A stretch of 64,000 bases of DNA from Pseudoalteromonas aurantia (lineage in GTDB: Bacteria; Pseudomonadota; Gammaproteobacteria; Enterobacterales; Alteromonadaceae), in contig NZ_PNBY01000015.1 of assembly GCF_005886875.1 (NCBI RefSeq), positions 1-64,000 of the forward strand, in the 5' to 3' direction. Shown here one piece after another: positions 44,753-53,054 of this stretch. The number at the start of each line of letters is the position of its first letter. Within the stretch, counting starts at the first letter, position 1. Made by a program: the position numbers and the translations under genes. Below the pieces are notes generated by a model. That model was not told where the DNA came from. It ran no database searches and was given only the letters and a program-made list of their open reading frames with translations.

Positions 44753-47197
44753 ATGAAACACTTTAGTAAGCGTCTGATTGCTAGTATGACAGGCACCGTA
44801 TTGGCTGCGTCGCTGGCAGGTTGTCAACATGCCGATATGCAAAATAAGACAGACACTATCGCGCCCGGTGCACCAGGTGATTCCCCCTATTGGGCCTTTG
44901 CAGGAAAAACCGGCATTGGCACCTCTTATGAAGCTTATTTAGAGGGTAAGTATCGCGACGACGCGAGCACAAAAGACGTATCAAAAGTGTGGTTCTCTAT
45001 CGCGCAGGGGATGATCACTGAAACCATGTTTGGTTTAATTCATCAAGCACAACTAAAAGACATGCAATTTATTGTGGCAGGAGTGGATAGCTCAGGTGTT
45101 GGGTTTACCGTACAAGAAAGTAATGTTGAAGAACTCGATGTCTCTGTAGATTATCTTCATAAAGACGCGCAGGGTAGGCCATTGTCATTGGCTTATAAAA
45201 TTACCAGTAAAGACAAGCAAGGGCGTTTTAGTCTCGAAAAGCACGTATTTACCGACCCTGACGGGCAAAGTTTGTTTGTGCGCGCTGTTGTTAAATCAAA
45301 TGTGCCGACCTTAAATACGTATGTGTCTGCTAATCCGTACATCAATAACAATGGTGTAGGAGACAGTGCCAAAGTGACCGAGCAAGGGTTAGTGGCGTTT
45401 GAAGGTGATAACTATTTAACCCTGCAAGCCAACAATGGCTTCAGTGCGGCATCGGTTGGTTTTACGGGGCAAAGTGATAACTTAGTGGCACTGCAACAGC
45501 AGCAAAAAATAGCACAAAAGTATACATCGACAGGCACAAGTAATGGCAATGTGAGCTTGCTAGCTGAGTTAGGTAAGGTAGAAAAGTCAGCCACTTTTGA
45601 CGTAGTGTTGAGCTTTGCTGATACACAAACCACCAGTGCAGCGCAGGCGAAGCAGACGTTATCAAGAGGATATCAAGCGGTTTTAGATGCCTACAATGGC
45701 AAAGGCGAAGCCATTGGTTGGGAAGATTATATCGCTTCACTTGCGCCCATTGAGCAGCTATCTGAACACAGTGCCGACAGCGGTAAGTTATTATTTACCA
45801 GTGCCTTGGTGTTAAAAGCACAAGAAGATAAAACCCATGCAGGTGCCCTTATTGCTTCGTTATCGAATCCATGGGGCGATACCGTACCTGCGATTAAAGG
45901 TCATACTGGTTATAAAGCGGTATGGGTAAGGGACTTTTACCAAGTTGCCATGGCATTTATGGCCATGGGCGATACAGCTACGGCTAAAACCGCATTTGAA
46001 TATTTAGAAAAAGTGCAGGTGAGTAAGCAAACACCGGGCAACCAAGGTGACACAGGGTGGTTTTTACAAAAAACGCATGTAGATGGCGTACTTGAGTGGG
46101 TTGGCGTACAGCTTGACCAAACCGCGATGCCGATTATGCTCGCGTGGAAGCTGCATCAAGCGAAGGTGCTGAGCGATCAAGAGTTACAGTATTGGTATAA
46201 AAAAATGCTGAAACCGGCGGCTGAATTCTTAGTTGATGGTGGTAAAGCAAAAATACTATGGAATGACACGCAGATCACGCCGCCGGCTACACAGCAAGAG
46301 CGTTGGGAAGAGCAAAACGGTTATTCTCCTTCGACTACCGCAGCGGTTATTTCAGGTTTAGTGACTGCTGCGGATATCGCCAAGCACAGCGGTGATAGTG
46401 TCGCAGCAAAGCGCTATTTAGAGACTGCAAAAAAATACGACATGCAAGTTGAGGCGCTCATGTTCACCCGTGACGGTGTATTAGCTGAGCAAGCTGGCAG
46501 CCAAGTGAGCGATGGGCAGTACTTCTTCCGTATTGGGCAAGATTCAAACCCCAGTAGTAACAGCACAGTAAACAGCAATAACGGCCGAGTGGGCATGAAT
46601 AAAAAAGCCATTATTGATGGCGGATTTTTAGAGTTAGTTCGTTATGGTGTGCGTGGCGCAGATGCCCCGAGTATCATAGCAACACTGCCTGAATATGATG
46701 ATGAAACCATGACCGATGAGCTGAGAGTAAAATACAGTTTTACCTTTGAAGGTGAGTCGGGCACTTATCCAGGCTATCGTCGCTATGGTAATGATGGCTA
46801 CGGCGAAGATAAAGTCAGCGGTACAAACTATGCGGAAGGCGGCAAAAACAGCGCCGGACAACGCGGTCGAGTTTGGCCATTCTTTACAGGTGAACGTGGT
46901 CACTATGATATTGCGCGAGCAGCGCAAAATAATACTTTGAACGCTAAAACAGCCGATAAAATCAAGCACACGTATGTCAAAGGCATGGAGCTATTTGCCA
47001 ATGAAGGCATGATGCTGCCAGAACAAGTTTGGGACAATGTAGGGGTTAACCCACACGGTTATAAATTTGGTGAAGGCACTAACTCTGCTACGCCATTAGC
47101 GTGGACACATGCTGAATACATCAAGTTAGTACGCTCGTTGGCAGATAAACAAGTATGGGATCATTATCCTGTGGTTGAGAAAGAGTTAAGTCACTAG
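44753..47197 (+). CDS. Lipoprotein glucoamylase (GH15)
   Basis: The 814-residue protein has a lipoprotein signal (S-L-A-G-C24), an N-terminal beta-sandwich domain beginning APGAPGDSPYWAFAGKTGIG, and a GH15 (alpha/alpha)6 barrel. The general acid Glu lies in ERWEEQNGYSPST and the general base Glu in MLPEQVWDN. It removes glucose from the non-reducing ends of dextrins, probably in the periplasm. It is the last gene of the operon; a terminator follows. Confidence 0.94.
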   Translation: MKHFSKRLIASMTGTVLAASLAGCQHADMQNKTDTIAPGAPGDSPYWAFAGKTGIGTSYEAYLEGKYRDDASTKDVSKVWFSIAQGMITETMFGLIHQAQLKDMQFIVAGVDSSGVGFTVQESNVEELDVSVDYLHKDAQGRPLSLAYKITSKDKQGRFSLEKHVFTDPDGQSLFVRAVVKSNVPTLNTYVSANPYINNNGVGDSAKVTEQGLVAFEGDNYLTLQANNGFSAASVGFTGQSDNLVALQQQQKIAQKYTSTGTSNGNVSLLAELGKVEKSATFDVVLSFADTQTTSAAQAKQTLSRGYQAVLDAYNGKGEAIGWEDYIASLAPIEQLSEHSADSGKLLFTSALVLKAQEDKTHAGALIASLSNPWGDTVPAIKGHTGYKAVWVRDFYQVAMAFMAMGDTATAKTAFEYLEKVQVSKQTPGNQGDTGWFLQKTHVDGVLEWVGVQLDQTAMPIMLAWKLHQAKVLSDQELQYWYKKMLKPAAEFLVDGGKAKILWNDTQITPPATQQERWEEQNGYSPSTTAAVISGLVTAADIAKHSGDSVAAKRYLETAKKYDMQVEALMFTRDGVLAEQAGSQVSDGQYFFRIGQDSNPSSNSTVNSNNGRVGMNKKAIIDGGFLELVRYGVRGADAPSIIATLPEYDDETMTDELRVKYSFTFEGESGTYPGYRRYGNDGYGEDKVSGTNYAEGGKNSAGQRGRVWPFFTGERGHYDIARAAQNNTLNAKTADKIKHTYVKGMELFANEGMMLPEQVWDNVGVNPHGYKFGEGTNSATPLAWTHAEYIKLVRSLADKQVWDHYPVVEKELSH

Positions 47198-47212
47198 AAT
47201 ATAGAAGTAATA

Positions 47213-47236
47213 GGCCCCTATTTAGGGGCTTTTTTA
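47213..47236 (+). terminator. Intrinsic terminator of the amylase operon
   Basis: GCCCCT pairs with AGGGGC over ATTT and is followed by TTTTTTAT. Confidence 0.82.
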
Positions 47237-47452
47237 TATGGCTAAGTGTTTACTTTTGGGACGGGTGAAAAAGGCTAAGGACCCGTGGAATTGATAAATG
47301 AATGGGATTCCGTATCCGTGGCGATTCACTCTAAGTTACCCATTCTTATTTCTTACTATAACCCATTAAAGTAAACTTTTTCATTATCGTCATATCACTA
47401 TAACTGAGTTATCGGTTATGACTTTTCCCATATTTAAAGGAGATAAAGGGAT

Positions 47453-49102
47453 ATGATGAATTCGTTACATAAAGGTGTGTATAGCTTTATGTCTGTAGCG
47501 GTTTTGGCAGCATTAGCTTACACCCCATTTTCACAGGCTGCTTCTGGCGTTAACCAAGCTGAAATACGCGCATGTGCCGCTTTACAATTTGCTGATTTTT
47601 CTAAACTAGAAGAAGGGGAAGCGGCGGCAAATGTGATTAAGGCACGGTTTGTACAAAACCATACAATGAGTGATGAAGAAGCTGATTGGGCGTATAAATA
47701 TAGCCGCTTAATGGGGGCGCCAGTCGACAAATCGATAAAAGACTTACCCAGCCATTGTCTAGTTGAGGGCTATGTATCGCCCACAATTCGTTTTCAGTTG
47801 AGGCTACCCGCAAGGGCGCTATGGAACCAAAAATACCTGCTGAATGCATGTATGGGGTTTTGTGGTGAGGTAAGCCCTTACCCGACCATGGCGGGCATTC
47901 TTCGAGAATATGCGACGATGAGTCATGATGGGGGTCATACTGCTTATGGGTTTGATGGAAAATGGGCAAGGAACAATGAACAGCTGAAAGTTGATTTTGC
48001 GTATCGTGCTAACCATGTTGTGGCGGTGGTTGCCAAAGACATTATGGAAAAGTATTGCCACACTAAGGCGCAATACTCGTTTATTACTGGGTGCTCAAAA
48101 GGTGGGCATGCGGGGTTGATGGCGGCTAAGCGATACCCGAACGACTTTGATGGGGTAATTGCACGAGGCCCAACGATTAACTATACCGACGTCAACTTAG
48201 TGAATTGTATGGATAACGCCAAAGCCATTTTAGACCACAATGACCAACCCATTTTAAATCCGCTTGATGTGGCGATGATTTCAGAAGAGGTGATGCGTGA
48301 ATGTGATGGTACAGATGGCATTATTGATGGCGTGATTGGCGATCCGCGTGTTTGTGCGTTCAAGCCTACTTCATTGCAGTGTGAAGCTGGCAAAACACAG
48401 GGGTGTTTATCTGAAGGCAAAGTCGCCGCTGTTGAAGCATTATATGCGGCTTCGTTGAACAGTCAGGGTGATGTAATTTATGGCGGGCTACCTTATGGCT
48501 CAGAGGCTGAGTGGGTGGGGTGGGTAGCGCCGCAAATATCGGCGCTTAAACCGTTCCACTATTATGCTGCGACAGAGTATTTGAAGTATATTGCTTACCC
48601 TAAAGCGCTCGATATAAATTATGATTGGCGTGATTTCTCTTATGAAAATGAGCAGGATAATTTGGCTGAAGTGAGTCAGTTTATGAATGCAGATGACCCT
48701 GATTTACGTGCATTTAAACAAGCTGGCGGAAAAATGCTGATCTTACACGGTTGGTCTGATGCCGCAATTCCTGCTTACGCGACCATTGATTGGTATGAGA
48801 AAGTCGAAGAGTTCATGGCGCAGAATAAAGAAAATGTAAGAGATTTTGCTCGACTCTTTTTATTGCCAGGGGTTGTGCACTGTGGAATTGAAGGACCCGG
48901 GCCGAGCACGTTTGATGCGTTGGCCGCACTAGAAAACTGGGTTGTCGGGGGAGTGACGCCAGACAGTTTACTTACCAAAAAGGAAGATCAAACTGGTACG
49001 GTTATTCGTACTCGACCTGTTTTTCCTTATCCGCTTACCGTGAAATATGATGGTAAAGGAGATATTAATAAAGCCAGCAGTTTTTATGCGGATGATGATT
49101 AA
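47453..49102 (+). CDS. Tannase/feruloyl esterase family protein, secreted
   Basis: The 549-residue protein has a signal peptide (about 1-29) and matches the tannase family. It has the nucleophile motif GCSKGGHAGL with its preceding Cys, DFDGVIARGPTINYTD, a Ca-site-like acidic region (ECDGTDGIIDGVIGDPRVC), HGWSDAAIPA with the catalytic Asp, and GVVHCGIEGPGPSTFD with the His-Cys pair. Such enzymes release gallate, ferulate or similar acids from plant or algal material. It is not an expected part of starch use, so it may serve another carbohydrate. AGGAG and AAAGGG precede the ATG. Confidence 0.9.
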   Translation: MMNSLHKGVYSFMSVAVLAALAYTPFSQAASGVNQAEIRACAALQFADFSKLEEGEAAANVIKARFVQNHTMSDEEADWAYKYSRLMGAPVDKSIKDLPSHCLVEGYVSPTIRFQLRLPARALWNQKYLLNACMGFCGEVSPYPTMAGILREYATMSHDGGHTAYGFDGKWARNNEQLKVDFAYRANHVVAVVAKDIMEKYCHTKAQYSFITGCSKGGHAGLMAAKRYPNDFDGVIARGPTINYTDVNLVNCMDNAKAILDHNDQPILNPLDVAMISEEVMRECDGTDGIIDGVIGDPRVCAFKPTSLQCEAGKTQGCLSEGKVAAVEALYAASLNSQGDVIYGGLPYGSEAEWVGWVAPQISALKPFHYYAATEYLKYIAYPKALDINYDWRDFSYENEQDNLAEVSQFMNADDPDLRAFKQAGGKMLILHGWSDAAIPAYATIDWYEKVEEFMAQNKENVRDFARLFLLPGVVHCGIEGPGPSTFDALAALENWVVGGVTPDSLLTKKEDQTGTVIRTRPVFPYPLTVKYDGKGDINKASSFYADDD

Positions 49103-49146
49103 TTTATATGTGCCAAAACCTATGTGTTATTGAGACATAATGACTC

Positions 49147-49173
49147 GTGCTGATTGAACAAGGTCAGCACTTT
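49147..49173. terminator. Probable terminator between convergent tannase and lacI-type genes
   Basis: GTGCTGA pairs with TCAGCAC over a 10-base loop, followed by TTT. It overlaps the last bases of the regulator gene on the other strand. Confidence 0.55.
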
Positions 49174-50197
49174 AATCGGATGACCCTCTCACAATCAATG
49201 ACGGGGGAAGCAAGGTAGATTCTACAGGCTCATTTTTAATTAATGAGAGTAGGTTTTTAACTAACATTTGCCCAGCTAACGTGGTGTTTTGTTGCACTGT
49301 GGTGAGTGTGGGTGACACATAACTGGCGGCAGGAATATCGTCAAAGCCGACAACATGAACATTTTCCGGCACGTTAATACCCGCTTCTAATAATGCACGA
49401 ATTGCCCCAATGGCAATTAAATCACTGGCTGCAAATAATGCGTCAAACGAGATGTTATTGGCAATGAGAGATTTTGTGGCGTGGTACCCAGAGTCTTCAG
49501 TTGAAATTGCATTGGCTATTTTTCTGTCATTAAGGGTCACACCTCGCGCTTCAAAAGCGTCTTTAAATCCTTTATAACGCGCAAAAAATTCAGGGCTATG
49601 ATTGGATGCGTCGCCTATAAATGCGCAGTCTGTGCGATTTAAGGCAAAAAGGTGCTCTGCGGCGAGTTGTCCGCCACCGTAATTATCGCAGCTAACGGTG
49701 AGATCGGGGTGGTTATCTACTGTGGCACCCCAGCAGACAAACTTAGTGTCTTGGTCAAGTAGCTCTTGTAATCGGGCTTGGTAATCTAAATAATCACCAT
49801 AGCCTAATAAAATGATACCATCAGCTCGATGGCTGTCTTCGTAATCTGCACGCCAATCTGAACTACTTGATTGAAAAGAAACCAATAAATCATAGCCTTC
49901 TTTTGCACAGGCGCGGGTAATGCTCCCGAGCATACTTAAAAAGAAGGGGTTTATTTGTGACTCGTCTGTGGTTGGGTCTTCAAACAGTAATAATGCCAAG
50001 GTGCTACTTTGTTGGGTGCGTAAATTACTGGCATTTTTGTCTACTTTATAATTGAGTTGCTCAGCAATTTCATGCACGCGACGTTTTGTTTCATCATTAA
50101 CTAATGGACTATTTCGTAAGGCCCGCGAAACGGTTGATTGTGATACACCTGCATAATGTGCAATATCAAAAGAAGTAGCTTTGGCTTTGTTTTTCAT
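49172..50197 (-). CDS. LacI family transcriptional regulator
   Basis: The 341-residue protein has an N-terminal LacI helix-turn-helix (SFDIAHYAGVSQSTVSRALR), the hinge, and a periplasmic-binding-protein-like sugar domain with ALFAASDLIAIGAIRALLEA and VVGFDDIPAASYVSP. The ATG at 50197 is chosen because homologues begin a few residues before the DNA-binding helix. It faces the tannase gene tail to tail and glucokinase head to head. The palindrome TGACACCGGTGTCA lies 97 bases upstream and could be its autoregulatory site. The inducer is unknown. Confidence 0.93.
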   Translation of the reverse strand: MKNKAKATSFDIAHYAGVSQSTVSRALRNSPLVNDETKRRVHEIAEQLNYKVDKNASNLRTQQSSTLALLLFEDPTTDESQINPFFLSMLGSITRACAKEGYDLLVSFQSSSSDWRADYEDSHRADGIILLGYGDYLDYQARLQELLDQDTKFVCWGATVDNHPDLTVSCDNYGGGQLAAEHLFALNRTDCAFIGDASNHSPEFFARYKGFKDAFEARGVTLNDRKIANAISTEDSGYHATKSLIANNISFDALFAASDLIAIGAIRALLEAGINVPENVHVVGFDDIPAASYVSPTLTTVQQNTTLAGQMLVKNLLSLIKNEPVESTLLPPSLIVRGSSD

Positions 50198-50293
50198 TCT
50201 GGGTCTCAAATCAACGTAACTCAGACATTGTCGGGGATTACATAAATATTTCAACCAATTTCGTTATTCTACTAAATTTTTATTGATGATCTG

Positions 50294-50307
50294 TGACACC
50301 GGTGTCA
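50294..50307. promoter_or_regulatory. Perfect 14-bp palindrome TGACACCGGTGTCA, LacI-type operator
   Basis: The site has the central CG step and symmetry of LacI-family operators and lies between divergent lacI-type and glucokinase genes. A half-site-like TGTCACCG follows at 50311-50318. It differs from the TACGTA-centred sites of the starch genes, so a different regulator probably binds it. Confidence 0.7.
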
Positions 50308-50334
50308 TAATGTCACCGTTTTATCATTTTGTTG

Positions 50335-50348
50335 TCAAAACGTATTCG
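50335..50348. promoter_or_regulatory. Weak starch-type operator before glucokinase
   Basis: TCAAAACGTATTCG matches a symmetric TGAATACGTATTCA at 11 of 14 positions, with the ACGTATTC half intact. It would bring glk and the following regulator under the same control as the starch genes. Confidence 0.4.
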
Positions 50349-50494
50349 CTGTCCACATGAGTGTGGGCAGCATTTTTTTACGCCGGTTAACGTGCAAAAT
50401 TAACTGAATGACGAATGGAATAAAGTGTTTAGAGAGTGATAGCTCTGGGCATAATAACAAAGCGCTACAGCGCAATGACAAAAGAGAAAACGAC

Positions 50495-51496
50495 ATGAGC
50501 CAGACAACAAGCTTTCAACTTACTCATTTTGATCCCATCATCGTTGCCGATATCGGGGGAACAAATGCACGTTTTGCCGTGATCACGGACTATGACGTAA
50601 ACACCAATCAATTTAGCATATCTTATCAAGCGACTTTTCATAGCGCCCAATTTCAATCATTTGAAGCTGCTTTACACTGTTATTTAGAACAGCTGACGAT
50701 AGACACACCGAAACGTGCCTGTTTAGCCGTAGCTGGGCCAATTAAAGCAAATCAAGTGTATCTGACAAATTTAGGGTGGCACTTTAACTCTCAAGAGTTG
50801 AAAGATTTAATGCGCTTTGATGAATTATCGGTGATTAATGATTTTGCTGCGTTTGCGTACGCTGCACCTTATTTAGATCCTGAGCAAAATATTATTATTA
50901 AGTCAGGGCAGGCAGAGCAAACCGCGAATATTGCAGTAATGGGTCCTGGTACGGGGTTTGGTGCTGCCTGTTTGGTAAGAGATGCCGGCGGATGTGCGGT
51001 GATGAGTTGTGAAGCCGGTCATATTTCGTTGGCTTCAGTGACAGATTTAGATCAAGCGCTTATTGATGAAATGCGTACAGAGCTAAAGCATGTGTCAATT
51101 GAAGATGTATTTTCAGGCCGAGGTTTAGCACGGCTTTATCGCACAATGGCAAAAGTGAGAGGGGTTACGCCACAAAACCTGACCGCAGCACAAGTCAGTG
51201 AAATGGCTGATGAGTGTGATATTTGTGATGCAACGCTCAATCATTTTTGTGATTGGATTGGTAGCGTTTCAGGCGATTTAGCGCTTACTTTTGGCGCATT
51301 GGGCGGCGTATTTATTGGCGGGGGTATTTTACCGCGCATGTCAGATAGATTACTATCAAGTCGCTTTGTTGAAAGATTTACCGAAAAAGGACTGATGTCG
51401 CAATATGCCGGACAGATTCCGGTGACATTAGTAGTACAAGACAATATACCTCTGATTGGTGCAGCAGCCTGCATTCATGAGCGTTATCAGGGCTAG
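50495..51496 (+). CDS. glk: Glucokinase
   Basis: The 333-residue protein matches the bacterial Glk family: phosphate loop IIVADIGGTNARFAVI, RACLAVAGPI, the glucose-binding VINDFAAFA and the second phosphate segment VMGPGTGFGAA, ending with GGVFIGGGILPRM. It phosphorylates the glucose released by the locus. The ATG at 50495 fits the family start; the frame is open 29 codons further upstream. The LacI-type gene begins 12 bases after its stop codon, so the two are an operon. Confidence 0.93.
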   Translation: MSQTTSFQLTHFDPIIVADIGGTNARFAVITDYDVNTNQFSISYQATFHSAQFQSFEAALHCYLEQLTIDTPKRACLAVAGPIKANQVYLTNLGWHFNSQELKDLMRFDELSVINDFAAFAYAAPYLDPEQNIIIKSGQAEQTANIAVMGPGTGFGAACLVRDAGGCAVMSCEAGHISLASVTDLDQALIDEMRTELKHVSIEDVFSGRGLARLYRTMAKVRGVTPQNLTAAQVSEMADECDICDATLNHFCDWIGSVSGDLALTFGALGGVFIGGGILPRMSDRLLSSRFVERFTEKGLMSQYAGQIPVTLVVQDNIPLIGAAACIHERYQG

Positions 51497-51508
51497 GACT
51501 TAGACCGA

Positions 51509-52519
51509 ATGAAAAAAGTTACGATTAACAGTGTTGCCACGTATGCAGGAGTGTCTAAAAAGACCGTTTCTCGCGTACTCAATAACGAACCCAATGTGAG
51601 TCCGGCAACACGTGAAAAAGTACTTAAAGTCTTTAAAGAGCTCGACTATACGCCAAATCCAATCGCAAGAGGGTTAGCCCGCAATCGTAGCTTTATTATT
51701 GGGTGTTTGTACGATAATCCGAGTAAGAGTTATATCACTCGAGTTCAAAGTGGTGCGCTAGAAGCGTGTCATAAGCACAATTATAATCTTTTGATCCACC
51801 CATGTGAGTTACGAGGCGACGCATTAATCGCAAATATAGAAAATTTATTAATGACCTCTCGACTTGATGGCTTGGTGTTAACGCCCCCGTTTTCAGACTC
51901 GCTTGAATTGATTGAATTTTTGAAGAAAAAGAATGTTAATTATGCACGTGTGGCCTCTGCAATTGAAGGTGACGAGTCGATTTCAGTAAGAAGTAACGAT
52001 GAGCAGGGCGCATTTGAGATCACGGAGCATTTAATTGAATTGGGCCACAGCCATATTGCCTTTATTAAAGGTCACCCCGATCACAGTGCCACGGAGCAAC
52101 GTTTTTCAGGGTATCAACGCGCGTTGAGCACTCATAACTTAACTTTTGACGATAAATTAGTGGCTGAAGGTAACTTTAGTTACCATTCTGGAGCTGATAG
52201 CGCCAAGGCCATTTTGGATATTAATCCGCGACCAAGTGCAGTGTTTGCCTCAAATGATTACATGGCCGCAGCGGTATTAAAGTTGGCGACACAACGACAA
52301 CTAAAAGTACCAGAGGACATTTCAATCGCGGGTTTTGATAATGCGCCAATTGCACGTCATATTTGGCCTGGGTTAACGACCATTGCTCAGCCTGTGGAAG
52401 AAATGACGCGTCAAGCGGTAGACTTACTAATCGAACAAATTGGTGGTACACAGGCGCAAGTTAGGCAAACGACCCTCGAAGCTAAGCTCATCACCAGAGA
52501 ATCAACCTCTAAACCGTAG
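51509..52519 (+). CDS. LacI family regulator, candidate regulator of the starch locus
   Basis: The 336-residue protein has the LacI helix-turn-helix (INSVATYAGVSKKTVSRVLN) and a sugar-binding domain (GHSHIAFIKGHPDHSATEQR, AVFASNDYMAAAVLKLA, SIAGFDNAPIARHIWPGLT). It is co-transcribed with glk. Either it or the regulator at 49172 binds the TACGTA-centred palindromes of the starch genes; the sequence does not decide which. Confidence 0.92.
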   Translation: MKKVTINSVATYAGVSKKTVSRVLNNEPNVSPATREKVLKVFKELDYTPNPIARGLARNRSFIIGCLYDNPSKSYITRVQSGALEACHKHNYNLLIHPCELRGDALIANIENLLMTSRLDGLVLTPPFSDSLELIEFLKKKNVNYARVASAIEGDESISVRSNDEQGAFEITEHLIELGHSHIAFIKGHPDHSATEQRFSGYQRALSTHNLTFDDKLVAEGNFSYHSGADSAKAILDINPRPSAVFASNDYMAAAVLKLATQRQLKVPEDISIAGFDNAPIARHIWPGLTTIAQPVEEMTRQAVDLLIEQIGGTQAQVRQTTLEAKLITRESTSKP

Positions 52520-52554
52520 CGCTTATTACCGTGTATTTCACACATTCTATGAGT

Positions 52555-52582
52555 GGCTCAATGATTGATTTTTGAGCCTTTA
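52555..52582 (+). terminator. Probable terminator after the glk-regulator operon
   Basis: GGCTCAA pairs with TTGAGCC over a 10-base loop and is followed by TTTAAT, 36 bases after the stop codon. Confidence 0.6.
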
Positions 52583-52609
52583 ATCCGCTCTAGATCAACT
52601 TGTCTGCTC

Positions 52610-52627
52610 TCATCTTACGTAAGATGA
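52610..52627. repeat. Perfect 18-bp palindrome TCATCTTACGTAAGATGA
   Basis: This perfect palindrome lies 58 bases upstream of the YdcH-type pseudogene. It could be an operator or a short mRNA hairpin. No second copy was seen in the window. Confidence 0.5.
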
Positions 52628-52684
52628 AGTGAGTGGCCAGCTAACCAAACTGGTATTCTTAAAACGAAATAATAGGACATCAGA

Positions 52685-52871
52685 ATGAATATAGAATGTC
52701 ATAGCATCGCTAAATAATTATCTGAATTTAAAGATAAAATTCATACGCTAAAAATGAATGACCGCTATTTTGTGCGCTTGCTTGATGATGATCATTGATC
52801 ATGCGGTGATACGGGTAGAAGATAGCATCGAAAATACTTTAGATGCTTATTTGGAATCACTTAAAAAGTAA
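52685..52871 (+). pseudogene. Decayed YdcH/DUF465 family gene
   Basis: An ATG with AGGA eight bases upstream opens a frame that hits TAA at 52715 after ten codons, continues as LSEFKDKIHTLKMNDRYFVR to a TGA at 52796, and then resumes in the +1 frame as DHAVIRVEDSIENTLDAYLE before TAA at 52869. Joined, these give the order seen in YdcH-like proteins (xEFxDKIHxLKxxDxxFxxL, DHxVxRxE, YLExLKK). So there is one in-frame stop, one frameshift and a truncated C-terminus. The decay is directly visible; the family is assigned from motif memory. Confidence 0.7.
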
Positions 52872-53054
52872 CAACTATAATTAAAAAAATCAGCTCTACC
52901 ATATTCTTTGCAACAGCTAATGTGAAATAGCTTAAACAAGTTTGCAGGACCTTAATGAGGTTATCTTGTAAAGGCCTTCTGAGTTAAGTACGTAAGCAGC
53001 AATTTGATAAATTTAAACTATACTCAATGCATATTGAAAGCATAGGTATGGTTT

